From Massariosphaeria phaeospora (lineage: Eukaryota > Ascomycota > Dothideomycetes > Pleosporales), in NCBI GenBank assembly GCA_011032825.1, contig JAADJZ010000008.1:1054001-1118000 (forward strand): a stretch of DNA of 64,000 nucleotides, read 5' to 3'. The notes beneath the pieces were generated by a model that was not told the DNA's origin, did no database searches, and saw only the letters and a program-made list of their open reading frames with translations. Numbering within the stretch: the first letter of the stretch is position 1; each line of letters starts with the position of its first letter. Shown here one piece after another: positions 1-11,495 of this stretch. The translations under genes and the position numbers were made by a program.

Positions 1-492
1 AATCCCGCTGATTCGCCACAAGTGCTCGTGGTCACTACGGTCGCAGTCGGTGAACAGTCTGCCTTATCACTCCTTATGCCTCTATTCACTCTGACAGGAC
101 GTTCCCCAGCGTGGTAGATACAGTTTGGCTTGGTGCGGTTAGAGAGGAATTTGTTATGTCTTGCTGCAATTATCTATACCGTCAAGAGGACTGGCTAGCA
201 CAGGCTTAAGCAACGGATTGACTAGGGCGGTGGCTTCGAATGCCGAGTATTCCAAGACCATCGCGAGGAATGCGACGCCAATGGATGGTGGTGCTTACAA
301 AGGCGTTGGAGAAGGGTCAGGTTGCGGAGATTCAAGTCGTTCCGCCATAGTAAGAAGAAGAGTCGCGGCGACCGATATAAATCGACAATGGAAGAAGTAG
401 ATATTGAGAGACAAACAGACGCATCAACAAACACTACTCCCCAAGAGGTCAACCGTCCATTCCAAAGATCTCGACATTCTAGTAGCCCATAT
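1..492. other. Left-edge spacer and SDR promoter
   Basis: No supported gene lies here. A TATA-like block (gatataaatcg) at about 374-384 lies roughly 110 bp upstream of the chosen SDR start, so it may serve that gene. The SDR frame stays open upstream to about 322 and contains an alternative ATG at 388. The translation there is low in complexity and precedes the normal SDR N-terminus. Confidence 0.5.
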
Positions 493-1260
493 ATGTCAGA
501 CATCAAGGACAGCAAGGCCGTCATCGTCGGTGGCACCCACGGTATCGGCCTCGCGACCGCTCAACTCCTCATCTCCAAGGGATCCCAAGTCATCATCACC
601 GGCCGCAACCCAGAAAACCTCCAATCCGCCAGCCACCAGCTCCGCGACACAGCTACCGTTCACAGGTGCGACATCACCTCCCTCGAGGCCATCAACGATC
701 TCTCCGAGAAGATCAAGCAACGATTCGGATCTGACGCCCAACTCGACCTCCTATTCCTCAACGCCGGCTACGCGCGCCTCGAACCCTTCACAGCCGTCAC
801 AGAATCTTCCTTCCACCGCACCTTCTCTACCAACGTGTTCGGCACCTTCTTCGCCGCGCAAACCCTCGCGCCCCTCGTCAAACCCGGGGGCGCCATCGTC
901 TTCACAACATCCATCGCCAACCGCCGCGGCATTCCGGGCATGGCCATCTACTCTGCTAGCAAGGCGGCTGTGCACTCGCTGGCACAGACACTGGCTGCTG
1001 AGCTTGCAGACAGGAATGTAAGGGTCAGTGCGGTGAGTCCTGGCTTTATCAAGACGCCTACGATGGGTGTTGCGGATGCCGGGAGGGAAGAGATAGAGGA
1101 GTTTGAGAAGTTTGGGGCGCAGCAGACGCCGATGGGTAGGGTCGGGGCGGCGGAGGAGGTGGCTAGGGCGGTGGTTTATTTGGCGTTTGAGGCTACATTC
1201 ACGACGGGGAAAGAGATTGTAGTTGACGGCGGGCTAGCTTCGGTGGAGAAGGAGCATTGA
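493..1260 (+). CDS. Short-chain dehydrogenase/reductase (classical SDR)
   Basis: This is an intron-less gene of 255 residues, the usual length for a classical SDR, and a predicted soluble NAD(P)H-dependent oxidoreductase. The start at 493 was chosen because the first beta strand and the cofactor motif GGTHGIG follow within about 20 residues. Other visible SDR signatures are the NAG motif (LFLNAGYA) near residue 93, the catalytic Ser in TTSIA, the YSASK catalytic Tyr/Lys pair, and the PG motif after it (VSPGFIKT). The GGT start of the glycine motif replaces the more usual TG, a common variant. An in-frame ATG at 388 would add 35 unstructured residues. Its substrate cannot be told from the sequence. 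It has no adjacent biosynthetic cluster, since the next gene is a tRNA. Confidence 0.9.
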   Translation: MSDIKDSKAVIVGGTHGIGLATAQLLISKGSQVIITGRNPENLQSASHQLRDTATVHRCDITSLEAINDLSEKIKQRFGSDAQLDLLFLNAGYARLEPFTAVTESSFHRTFSTNVFGTFFAAQTLAPLVKPGGAIVFTTSIANRRGIPGMAIYSASKAAVHSLAQTLAAELADRNVRVSAVSPGFIKTPTMGVADAGREEIEEFEKFGAQQTPMGRVGAAEEVARAVVYLAFEATFTTGKEIVVDGGLASVEKEH

Positions 1261-1462
1261 AAGATTTATGAGCAGGTTTTATCAAGCTGCGAGATATAGA
1301 TAGTGTTGTATGTGAGCGACTCCACATTAGCTTGTTATCGACGTCAGTGTAGTCTAGCATATAGTGAGTGCATTGCTTGCACACCTATTCAAAAAAAAGA
1401 ATCAACAGCTTTGCAGCCTTTATCTATCAACTCAAAGTAGATTAAAAGTGCAAAAAAGAAAG

Positions 1463-1550
1463 CTCCCCGACTGGGAATCGAACCCAGGTCTCCCGCGCTT
1501 GTTATCTTGCGGATGACAAGCGGAAATCATGACCACTAGACCATCGAGGA
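1463..1550 (-). tRNA. tRNA-Asp (GTC) with a 16-nt intron
   Basis: The minus strand folds as a complete tRNA. The acceptor stem is TCCTCGA paired with TCGGGGA followed by discriminator G. There is a D arm with AGTGGTC, and a T arm with GGTTCGATTCC. The anticodon stem TCCGC/GCGGG encloses TTGTCA, then a 16-nt insertion, then C, so the anticodon is GTC and the intron sits at the canonical 37/38 position. The mature length is 72 nt before CCA addition. The body resembles fungal tRNA-Glu, but the anticodon assigns it to Asp. The CCA is not encoded. Confidence 0.92.
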
Positions 1551-1560
1551 CGTTCAACAC

Positions 1561-2530
1561 TAGGTGTTGAGATGGCTGTTAATTGAATGATGGAGATTTC
1601 CCTGTTTAATGATTATATAACCTATGGAAAAGTCCTGCACCGCGCTAAATATTATCGTGGGTCAAGGCTTCAGCAAGCGATTGTGGGACCCGCAGGTGGG
1701 GTTCAGTCAATATCCAGTTAGGTTACAACACAGTCAGTTTGGTTACATTTGCATATCACGCACCCCGCCGTGTGGGGTTACTAATCTTAACTACAGCCTC
1801 GTCCCTCACCCAGCTCTGCAAACGCACTGGCTAATGCACTAGATACAGTAGAGCTTTGCAAAAGCGCAGTACTATCTGTAATCTAGGTAGGAACTGTATC
1901 ACTGTCAAGAGGACTGCGCGTGGAGAAGCGTACAGATCAGGCACAACCAGCAACGATTTCTGTCGCAGCCCCAAAGGTACTCCTCTACTGGAGCGAACAC
2001 ATGCACTCAATCAAGCTTACGGCGCACTTGGTCTACCCAAGTACATGGCTGTCACATCCCGAGGAAGAATTCGCTGCCTGTACGAAGACAGACTCCACAC
2101 AGTCCTCTTCTAAGAAGTTCCTTTGCTTTTAAAAGGCTCTTTCGTATCTCAGATGTTCAGTAACTCCTAGAATAGAGCCGTAGTAGGTGACAAGGCGTGA
2201 TGGTCTATCAGGCTCTGTGTCAGGCCTCAATCTCACCACAATGAAATGTATCGCCACATTCGAGCCACCCTTTCAGATAGAAATCCAGAGCAGTAGATAC
2301 AGGACGAAGATTATTCTCACGCGCACATCCCTAATCAGTGAAGACTCGGTGCCTTGCGGGAATGCTTATGGTAAAGACAAACCCTCAGCGTGCGCGGTGT
2401 TGAAGAAAAGTTTCTGCGCCCAGCCGACGGGAAGTTTTGTGGGACGCGCAGGCGCTTAGTCATCATCCCACAACGCTAGTCCAGTCAAGTTCTTCAGCGC
2501 AAACTTGGAACTTCTCGCCCACACACCGCC
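1561..2530. other. Spacer between tRNA-Asp and the Rab escort gene
   Basis: Only short ORFs (under 100 codons) without splice support or family resemblance are visible. The right end must hold the promoter of the Rab escort gene, but I see no clear TATA box. Confidence 0.5.
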
Positions 2531-4359
2531 ATGGAAACTCTCGACAACACCACCTGGGATGTGCTCATCGTAGGCACTGGCTTGCGGCAGTCTCTGCTTG
2601 CTTTGTAAGTACTGGTCTGCTCTCACGCTTTCGCATGCCCCATCTGACTGCGCAGCACCTGAAGAGCTTTGTCCCGCTCCGGCAAGAAAATCCTTCACAT
2701 CGATCAGAACGAGTACTACGGAGGCGCCGAAGCTGCCTTTAGCCTACAAGAAGCTGAAGAGTGGGCTGGTCATTTAAACAAGGGTACGTTCCTGCTTCCC
2801 TTTTGTCGATGGTAACTGCTGACGCGTTGAAGATCAGCCCTTCTCCAACATATCCATTCACAAGCCGGAACCCACCGGTTCAGACCTATCAGCCCCATCG
2901 TTGTCGTTCTCTAGGGCCTATAGCTTGGCTCTAGCTCCGCAACTAGTCTACGCTCGCTCCTCACTCCTACAGTACCTCGTCTCGTCGAAGGTTTACCGAC
3001 AACTCGAGTTCTTGGCTGTGGGAAGTTGGTGGGTCTATTCGCCCGAGACAGACACAACTACCAGTAGCGTCGATGAAGCAAGACCACCACATGGGAAGCT
3101 TCTCAAAGTGCCAAATGGGCGAGAGGATGTCTTCCAGGACCAAGTACTCGACTTCAAAGCAAAGCGGGCCTTGATGAAGTTTCTGCGCTTCATCGCCGAG
3201 TACGAAGAGCAGCCCGAGGTGTGGGAAGAGCACCGAAGCCAGCCATTTCCAACATTCCTTTCCGAACAGTTCAAAGTTCCGACGACGCTCCATGCCCCGT
3301 TGCTCGCACTCACCCTGTCTGCAGCTAGCTCAGGGCAGACCACTACAGAGTACGCGCTACCAAGGATAGCACGACATCTGCGATCTATCGGTGTTTTTGG
3401 CGCTGGGTTCGGCTCTGTCATACCCAAGTGGGGCGGAATGTCTGAGATTGCTCAGGTCGCTTGCCGTGCTTGTGCTGTCGGGGGCGGTGTATATATTCTT
3501 GGGAAAGGACTCTCGACCGCCAACGAAGAACCAAACACCACCTCTGCTGATGGAGTCAAGATCCATCTGAAAGACGGTGAACTTGTCACCACGCAGTGGG
3601 TGGTCGGCGAACAGTCGGCGAGGCCGAGTCCAGATGATGCACATTCTAGGTTCATCACGGTCGCCTCCTCACCATTGACACCTCTATTCCCGCCAATCAC
3701 GGAAGAGGCACCCTCACCTGCAGCAGCAGTGATTGTCTTCCCATCAGGGTCTTTGAAATTCGATCGTGAGCCCGAAGGTCCTGAGCTGCCTCCTGTTCAC
3801 ATACTCATCCACAATGGTGACACGGGCGAATGCCCAGCTGGTCAAAGTAAGTTCAATACTCCGTCTCGTTACACGCATGCCTTTATGATGAACCAAACAT
3901 CTTGAATACTTATCTACATTGTCTGAACAATATTGACGATAACAACCTCTGACAAACTGATCTTGGCTCCAAGTTTCGCTTCGCACTTCACGTTCTTACA
4001 TCGAAACGAAACTGACTAGCTGTTTAGGTCTCTTATATGCGTCTACTTCACTCAGTGGAGAGGAAGGTTACGAGCTACTGAAGCAAGCTACCGAAACGCT
4101 CTTGTCTACTGTGGAAGTGTCACCAGCACCGACGATACTGTGGTCCATCCAATATCAGCAACAGTCTGGCCCTGCCGAGCAAAGTAGAGGCACCACTCCG
4201 TACGATCTTCAGTTTGCACCAGCCTCATTGGATCTCGCTTTCGATGACTCCATCATCCGCGACGTCAAGGAGGTATGGCAGAAGATTATGGGAGACGGGG
4301 CCGTGGAATTTCTAGTCTTCGATGACAGAGAATCATATGCCGATGAAGACGAGGCTTAA
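2531..4359 (+). CDS. MRS6: Rab escort protein / Rab GDI family (MRS6-like)
   Basis: The model is join(2531..2604, 2665..2783, 2833..3846, 4028..4359), 512 residues. Rab escort protein presents newly made Rab GTPases to geranylgeranyl transferase II in the cytosol. The N-terminus carries the GDI/REP FAD-fold motif (WDVLIVGTGLRQSLLALA, then HIDQNEYYGG). Further family blocks are the YARSSLLQYLVSS and EFLAVGSWWVY region in exon 3 and the FGSVIPKWGGMSEIAQ block with YILGKG about 20 residues later. Exon phases agree across all three introns. The first intron uses a weak GAAG acceptor, chosen because it restores ALSRSGKKILHID. The length is close to other filamentous-fungal MRS6 proteins and shorter than the yeast one. 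A plain Rab GDI is the alternative, but GDIs are about 450 residues and better conserved. Confidence 0.9.
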
Positions 4360-5385
4360 GTGAGACCGATATCTCCGCACAATTCATAGGCTTTCCAACC
4401 TCCCAGCATTTCCCAGGTACCCTCGAGACTGCACAACCAGAGCGAACCGTCCATACGGTTTGCAGGAATCATACTGCAGCCAAAGCTAGTTCCCCGGACC
4501 GACGCATCTGGATGTTGCAGTTCATGGGGCTGTGGGCTGCCGTTGTATACCGCCATACCGATTTTACGGTGCCGGCTGGTTCCCTTGCTGCCAAACTACG
4601 ATCACAAGGAAATCGTTCTATTGCGGTAGGCACAGAACAGGATCTGTGGTTTAATGTGTGAGCGATGCCTTAGCTAAGATGTTGGTATGCTACGACGATA
4701 TGACTTTGTAATGCATTCAATTCACACACGCTCTCTCTCATCTTGCTCGTGATTGCTTGCTTGCTTCAAGGGCTCGTTTTGTCCACAAAACTTTCCTATA
4801 ATCCACGTAAATTACCACTCTGTCCATGTCTGAGGCTTTGCCGTCCGTGACATCAATGTTAACGGTTCCATTCTTTGGAACATGAATGAGAGTCGGCCGG
4901 TCTTTCGTCTTGATCAGTTTCACTCCGTCTGCCCTGAACTGAACAGAACAGGTGACCCAAGCAAGCTAGCTTCCAGTTTGGCCCGAGAGATCGAACGATT
5001 GTGAACTGAGTTACACACACACACACACACACATTGAGTGGCATTTCTTTCTCTATTGGCAAGACTAGCAAACAAAGGTCGAGTATTTGTTGGACTGTCT
5101 AGGCAGGCAGAAGCTAGGCAAGGCACCCCCACTCTTCAATAGCTCGAGTTTGCGGGCCGTGACTATTCATAGTCCCTAATTATATAGAGAGAAGAAGAAA
5201 TAGAATAGGAAAGAGGAAGAAGAAGAAAACAGATGCATTTCATTTCACGTGCAGAATTTGTGTCATAAGGGGTTTTTAGGTATTGCCAAAGACCCACCGA
5301 ACGCTTCACCTCTCCGCCTTCACCTTCGCACCACATCTTCCCAAAACGAGCAACGTGCAACCTCCCTCGCCGATTAGAGAGTACC
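4360..5385. other. Spacer between convergent genes, with an (AC)n microsatellite
   Basis: This lies between the convergent 3' ends of the Rab escort and C2-protein genes. It contains an AC dinucleotide run at about 5013-5032. The in-frame continuation of the C2-protein frame down to 5163 is treated here as non-coding, because a terminal intron ends that protein at 5386. Confidence 0.6.
5013..5033. repeat. (AC)n microsatellite
   Basis: About ten uninterrupted AC dinucleotides in the spacer between convergent genes. Confidence 0.9.
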
Positions 5386-8300
5386 TCAACCTCCAGTTTC
5401 TGCACACAGTTAGCATGCGCTGCATTCCTAGCAAGAAGAAGAAGCAACGTACCAGTCTCAACCCCCGGTTGCCGTCCCTCCAAACCGCCCGTGAGCTTCT
5501 TCTTAAGTTTGCTAAAGCCGATCTTCCCCTGATCCTTGGCGAAGCGCGCATTCCTTGCCGGCCGCCACTGCATAAGACCGCGATGCTTGCGCTCCTCGGC
5601 CTTCTTGTTCTGGTTGCCGTTCATGGTCGAGTTGGAATCGACAGTGTCCATGGTGGTGTCGGTACGAGCCGTCGACTGTGAGGCACGAGCATGGCCGGGC
5701 GAGCCGTTGCCGTTCATGTTTTGCGAGTTGTTCAGGGTGCTTGCGTCCTGGATGCCGAGATCCGACGACGAATCCGAGTTGTCGTCGTCCTCGTTGTCTT
5801 CGTCGCTGGATGGATGGAAAGGGTCGTGCAGCGGCTTGTCCGCGCCTGGCTCTCTCTTCTTCCTGCCCTTACTATCCATGTACGCTTTCGGGTCATGGCC
5901 AAAGGCGCCCGACCAATCTTCGCCGTCTTTAGCCATCCACTTGTTCTTCTCATCCTGTTCGGCCGACTTGAGGATGTCGCGTCCTTCGTTGAGCGACTGC
6001 TCGTGCAGCTGCTGAGTCCGCTCTGGAAGCTCTTTGTCGACTTTGCGTTGGCGTACGCCTTCCGATAGACAGGCTTCCCAAGTCTCGTATGTTTCGCGGG
6101 TATCGTTATCCACGATGAACGCTTCATGCGATTCATCTGTTCCAGCTTTGAAACGCGCACGGAACTGGAGCCGGCCGACCTCCTTAAGATCATCTAGACC
6201 GGGTTCGTTATGACAGTTTTCTTCAGTAATATAATTCTGTATAATACGAGAAGGATTTGCTGTTGTCCAGATGGGTATGTTGATGTCTGTATCTTCGTTG
6301 TCGATGAAGTGCTGGAGCCATATAATAGCATAAGCGTCGGGTTTCCGGTGGTTAGCAATGTGGAACTCGAAGACGATAGGTGACCTGTAACGATGTTTGA
6401 CTGGCAGATGGACATCATACTTGTGATCCTTTGCGGTCAAATCAAAGTAATACCCATCGCCTGCATCGAGCTTGTGAGCATGGGCGCGACCGAGTTTACC
6501 AGTCGAGCCGCCAGTTCTCAGCCGCAATTTCGGGGCATGCTTGTAGTTAAGCACCAAGATACGTTTGGAGCGGAACTCAAAAGTGCCAACATCCCATCCG
6601 AGAATGTTTGGAGGTAAGCGGGTCTCGATGCTACGAAAGAGGAGAGAGATTCGGATGCGGCCAAAGCCGATGCCACCGTCGAGAGGATACCATCGAGTGA
6701 CCTGAGAAGAGGTATCGAGTATGTCGGAGAGTTTCAGTGGGACAACGCCGAGGATAGGATCATGCTCGCGGTTACGTGAGTCGCGTACCGTGACAGTAAC
6801 GATAGCAGAGCGCCAGTCACGAATGAAACGTTCTGTGCCTGCATTGAAGATGGGTTGAGACGAAACAGCTTTTGCTCGAGTCCGGTAAACCAACTGGTCG
6901 TTGTACAGGATGGTGCAGTAGCTGGTAGGTAGATTGCCGCCCGTTTCCTCGGTTGCTTCACCATACGGCTTAGCAGGCTCAAATTCACGACCCTTACGGC
7001 TGCCGGTGGTACCCTTGACGTTTTCCAGTTCCAGATTGACGATCTGGTGAACGATGACGCTGCAGATACCACTGGGCCACAATGGATCTGGTGGAGTGTG
7101 CATGACTGCATCGTCTTCCTCGGAGTTGATGACACCCTTTTCGTCCTCGAAGGCGGGATCGTCCTGGAGCTCTTTTGGTAGCGAATGGTTCTTGCCGTCA
7201 GTCCTGAGCCCTGGGCGGAATTGTGGTTTGCTGAAGTAGCCGACCTCCCAGTGCAATTCACCTGGCATATCACTTCCAGCCTCCATACCTGCTAGTTTGG
7301 AGACTTGGGGGTACATTTTGCCGGGATGCTGGATCATTTTCTGCATAGAAAGTTCGACCTTGCCGACAATATCGTCAGCGGTATGCCGGTCCGAGTCCCA
7401 GAGCTCGACGCTGAGATTTTCATCTGCTTTGATGAGTTCTGGAGTGACGAGAAGCGCAGCCGTTTCTTCCCAAATGGGATTCAAGTCGTCGGTGATAACA
7501 CGTGTGCAGTACATTGGCTTGCCATACTTGGAGAAGCTGAGTGTGATGTATGGATCGCTTCCACCATGTTTGGAGCCGCGACGGTCCTGTTTGCTGAGGC
7601 CAACAGCTCGATGGATACGAATCCACATCACACCAAGTGCTTCGACATCCTTTTGAATAGAGTCTCCTTGAAGAATTGCCCTCATGTCAATGGACATGGA
7701 TTTCGGAGCCACGTACACTGTCATTATTAGCAAGCTGTTAAAAGTTTGATAGATAGAATACGTACTACTTGCGGCGGCCTTGATAGCGTAGTTGACGAAA
7801 TTACTAATTAACGGCAAGTTCAGAATGTTAACGCCCTTTTCTACCATTGGGATACATCCGGCTTCCACCTGCGGTGCGCCCATCAGAGTGAAAGTCAAAG
7901 TCTTGAGGAAGGGCGGTTCTGGGGTCATGTTCATTCGCAGACGCACAGTACCGACCAGTCCTTGCAATTCAACGAATATCGGTAGCGGGACGCCGAAGAG
8001 ACCCTTAATCCCGAGGTAGAAGACCAGCTGCATGTGCATGTTGCGAGCTTTGTCGGATGCCCTCTTGCCGCTAGGCTTGGCATGGTACGCAAAAGCGACT
8101 TCCAAATTGTAGTAATCTCCTCCCTCTTCATCGGCGGCCGCTTCCTGGGGATCCTTGGTCTTTTTATTTTCCTCATGGATTGCAGTTTTCATGTCCCCCA
8201 TGTGCGAGTCTGGGAGTGCTCGTAAGCTGAGAATCCGAAGAGGATTGCTACCCTGGTTAATTTCAGCCACCCTGACATTCTCGATGATGCCAGGGACAGA

Positions 8301-9272
8301 GGCCTGCATGACGTCCTCAAGCGTGTCTGCAACGGCCGTGAACATGTCGGGGTTGATTAAACCCCAGATGATGCCGAGGAGTGTGTTCATCCATTCGACG
8401 GATTCGGGCAGTAGGTTAGCGGTAGCCTGGACGAATTAGCCATGTGCCTGCGATAAGTGAGCAATGTACATGCCACTTGACCGCGAGTTTGCTCGCTGTG
8501 CCATTCCACCTCTCTCCCGCTTCGTACGACCTCCTTCATCCACAGAAACACACCGGATGCCAGACACATTGCCAGCGGTATTAACCCCTTGAGTGCCCCT
8601 CCGAACATCTTGCCAACTACGACGGTCGCAACGAGGATACCAAGGCAAAGAAAGCTGGCCCTATTCTCCAGCGAGGCGAATGTCGCTTCGTACGAGACGG
8701 AGGGTGTCGGATGGAACAGGATATTTGTCTTCTCGCCGTGGATGGGCACATCGGAGGTGGTGCCTTCGGCGACCGGGTCTGGAGGAGCGGTAACATCTTG
8801 GTTGTATTTGTAGTCTTCGAGAGACTGGGAGGGATCTGTTTGGATGGGCTGTGGCTTGTCAGCGCTGGGAGTGAGGTAAAGAGTAAGTTGGACGTACTGT
8901 TTGCTTCTCCAAGTTGGCATTGGGGACAGATAGCTATTCGTGTGAGCTTCTCCAAGCTGGAGTATTGTATATATGTCGCCATACCTGCGGGTTCTCGACC
9001 TGTTCCATCATCGACTTGTTCACATCCTCGATGACGACTTCTCTGCCCGTGGTCGGATCCGTAACCGTCTTCTGCGTCCCCGAAACGCCATACTTCTTGG
9101 CCTGGTGAGGGACGGCGCCTCCGCTTTGGCTCTTCTGCGCGTTTTGTGCATCGAGGTCGCGATCTCTGGTCTTCTTGTCCTTGTCGAGGTTCTCGATGAA
9201 CTGCTTGACTGTGGGAACAGGGTTCTTGCCGGAATAATGACCGCCGGCGCGGTGCTGCTGCTGGTCGGCCAT
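5386..9272 (-). CDS. SMP/C2-domain membrane-contact protein (tricalbin/MUG190-like)
   Basis: The model is complement(join(5386..5399, 5453..7717, 7766..8426, 8477..8848, 8898..8933, 8985..9272)), 1211 residues, with phases agreeing throughout. After a polar N-terminus come a hydrophobic hairpin (about residues 170-215, SFLCLGILVATVVVGK onward), an SMP lipid-transfer domain (about 235-450, from ESVEWMNTLLGIIWGL to MYVAPKSM), then two C2 domains (near 470-580 and 650-800; the first has SDPYITLSF and LNPIWEE). The C-terminal part is charged and probably disordered. This order is that of tricalbins, extended synaptotagmins and S. pombe Mug190, which tether the ER to the plasma membrane and move lipids. 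Two joins are notable: a 36-nt exon 2 and a 14-nt last exon ending in GAA ACT GGA GGT TGA. The 50-nt intron at 8427-8476 has an atypical GTGGCA donor, forced by a stop in the alternative frames. Confidence 0.87.
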
Positions 9273-9887
9273 GGCGTCGAGCTTCCCTCCGCGTTCTTCA
9301 GCTCGTCGGGCAGGCGACTCCAGCAGACGGTTCTGCGAGGGCGAGTAGGAATAGAAGGACAGGCAAGGGCGGCGGGGCTACACCGAGGGGCAGCACTTAA
9401 GTAATTGAGCTGAACTGAGCTGAGCTGAGCTGGCCCGGTCCGTGGTACGCGCAAAGCAGGAAAGTGCCGTCGTCTGCCGCACTGGAAACGACATGGTCCA
9501 ACATCTGCCAGTGATGTCATACCAAGCCCCCTCCGCGCAACCATCGCGCTGCAGCGTCCTAAGCGGGCAAGCCACGGCAATGCCAGACCGCAATGGTAAA
9601 GACGGGGCCGCAGCTACGGCACGCCAGTCGCCGTGCGGATTCGGCGTGGCTTTCCCAATATCAGGATCCCGGTGAAGATGCATCGCGGGATCGTGTCTCA
9701 CTGCTCGGGATCGCTGTGTCGCAGAGCTTGGAGCTTGGGGTGCGATCGCTGGGAAAGCGCAGCCAATCAGCCAGCGCGCAGACGCTTAGGCCGGCCTGCC
9801 CCGCCGGCCCCAAGGGCTCCTTCGCGCGCTGCCATCCCAGCCAAGCTCAGACCGACTATATAAATATAAACCCACTTGTTGCCTGAC
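9273..9887. promoter_or_regulatory. Divergent promoter: C2 protein / GlcNAc-6-P deacetylase
   Basis: A 615-bp spacer between divergent starts. It contains an imperfect run of (C)TGAG-type pentamers at about 9408-9433 and a strong TATA block (TATATAAATATAAA) at 9857-9870. The TATA block ends only 17 bases before the deacetylase ATG. Confidence 0.6.
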
Positions 9888-11205
9888 ATGTCGGGCTGGT
9901 TCACGCTCTTCACCAACTGTCGCTACGTCCTCGATGGCGACCTTGTCGAGGACCATCTGGTCATCTCGGACGAGTCTGGTCTTATCTTGAAGAGGGAGGG
10001 GTACATCGGCGGGGAAGCTATCGACTTGGAAGACAACATCGTTGCGCCTGGCTTCCTGGAGCTCCATACGAATGGCGTCAATGGGTTCCATTTTACGCAG
10101 TACGAGGATGAGAAGAGTTATTCCAAGAAGGTAGACGATGTCGCCCGGCACTATGCCACCCAAGGGGTAACGGGGTTTTGGGCCACTGTTCCAACAGTGA
10201 CAGCAGATGAGTTCCAGAAGGTAATCTATCCTCTTGTAGAGATATCTGGCATTCTATCAGGGTCCAACGTACATTACCCACCTAACAACCCCTCAGATCC
10301 TCCCCTCCCTCAAGCCCCGAGACATCCCCATCTCCGCCTCCCTCCTCGGCGCCCACACCGAAGGTCCCTACCTGCATCCCGACAAGAAGGGCGCCCACAA
10401 CGCATCCCTCTTCCAAGCCTGCACCGCGGACCCTTCCACCGTCTACGGCAGCAATAACCTCATAGACTCCGTCAAATTCGTAACTCTCGCGCCAGAGCTC
10501 TCCGACTCTTCGAACCTCATCAAATCCCTGTCCTCATCCGGGATCAAAGTTTCACTGGGTCATTCGACAGCGAGCTACACCGACGGACTATCAGGGTTGC
10601 AGGCTGGAGCAACATGTCTGACACACACGCTGAACGCAATGCCGGCATTAGGCTCCCGCGCCCCAGGCCTCGCGGGTCTAATCTCTCTTCCGCGAACGCA
10701 CAATCCACCACCACCATACTACACCCTCATCGCCGACGGCGAACACCTTCATCCGAGTTCCGTCTCCCTCCTCCACCGTTCCAACCCAAAGCGCTCCATC
10801 CTCGTCACCGACTCCATCGAGCTCGCCTCTCTCCCCGACGGCACCTACCCCGGCCACCCACAAATCCCCTTCGAGCAAACGAAACGCGGAACGAGAGCTA
10901 CCATCGCAGGGACTGATACATTGATTGGGGGATGCATTCCGCTGCAACAGAGTGTCAGGAACCTGATGGAGTGGAGTGGGTGCGAGCTCGCCGAAGCCGT
11001 GGGCACGGTAACGGAGAACGTGGCGGGGCTGATGAGGATAGACGGGATGGGCGGTAGAGGAGTGTTGCGGGAAGGACGGCGAGCGGATCTGTGTGTGCTG
11101 AGCGAGAGCGGGGACGTGTTGCAGACGTGGGTCGCAGGGACTAAGGTTTGGGACAAAGAGGACGAGATAAGGGAACGGGAAGCTGATGGGGAAACGAGAG
11201 GTTAG
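9888..11205 (+). CDS. DAC1: N-acetylglucosamine-6-phosphate deacetylase
   Basis: The model is join(9888..10220, 10297..11205), 413 residues. The 76-nt intron has a CCTAACAAC branch site and a CTCAG acceptor. The enzyme hydrolyses GlcNAc-6-P to glucosamine-6-P and acetate in cytosolic GlcNAc catabolism and amino-sugar recycling. It belongs to the amidohydrolase (TIM-barrel) superfamily. Visible landmarks are the metal-site HTNGVNG motif (FLELHTNGVNGFHF), GAHTEGPYL in exon 2, LGHSTASY, THTLNAM, and the catalytic Asp in LVTDSIELA. The C-terminal RRADLCVL strand is typical of the composite beta-sandwich domain. No Met precedes 9888 in frame, and the next Met is far inside the fold, so the start is secure despite the TATA box being very close. 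GNA1, another amino-sugar gene, lies at the far right of the window. Confidence 0.93.
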
Positions 11206-11495
11206 CTGTTACTGTAAGAACTTGCGATATCCACTGAACGCTACCAGGGGAGATTTTCCTCGCGCCAATGAACCTATTGCGAACACTCTCATCTGCTCTG
11301 TTCTGTCAATTGGATGGCAAACGGCTCGATTTGCGGCCGAGTTGAGTTGGGTGATCAGGTAGTAGCTAGATGTATTCCATGTGCTGTCCAGGACACTGGC
11401 TGATCTCGATACGCGCATCAGAATGCAACCCACAATCTCCACCCACCCTCTACCCCCCATACACCCACGCCATACAACCCAACCAACACCCTCCT

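Noticed and set aside
388..492. SDR start at the upstream in-frame ATG at 388
   Set aside because: It would add 35 polar residues before the normal SDR N-terminus. Position 493 gives the standard length. Without transcript data, 388 is not excluded.
1463..1550. Assignment as tRNA-Glu
   Set aside because: The body resembles tRNA-Glu, but the folded anticodon loop gives GTC, so Asp is correct.
5163..5385. C-terminal extension of the SMP/C2 protein by simple read-through
   Set aside because: A well-formed 53-nt intron with the right phase ends the protein at 5386, and the extension reads as random sequence.
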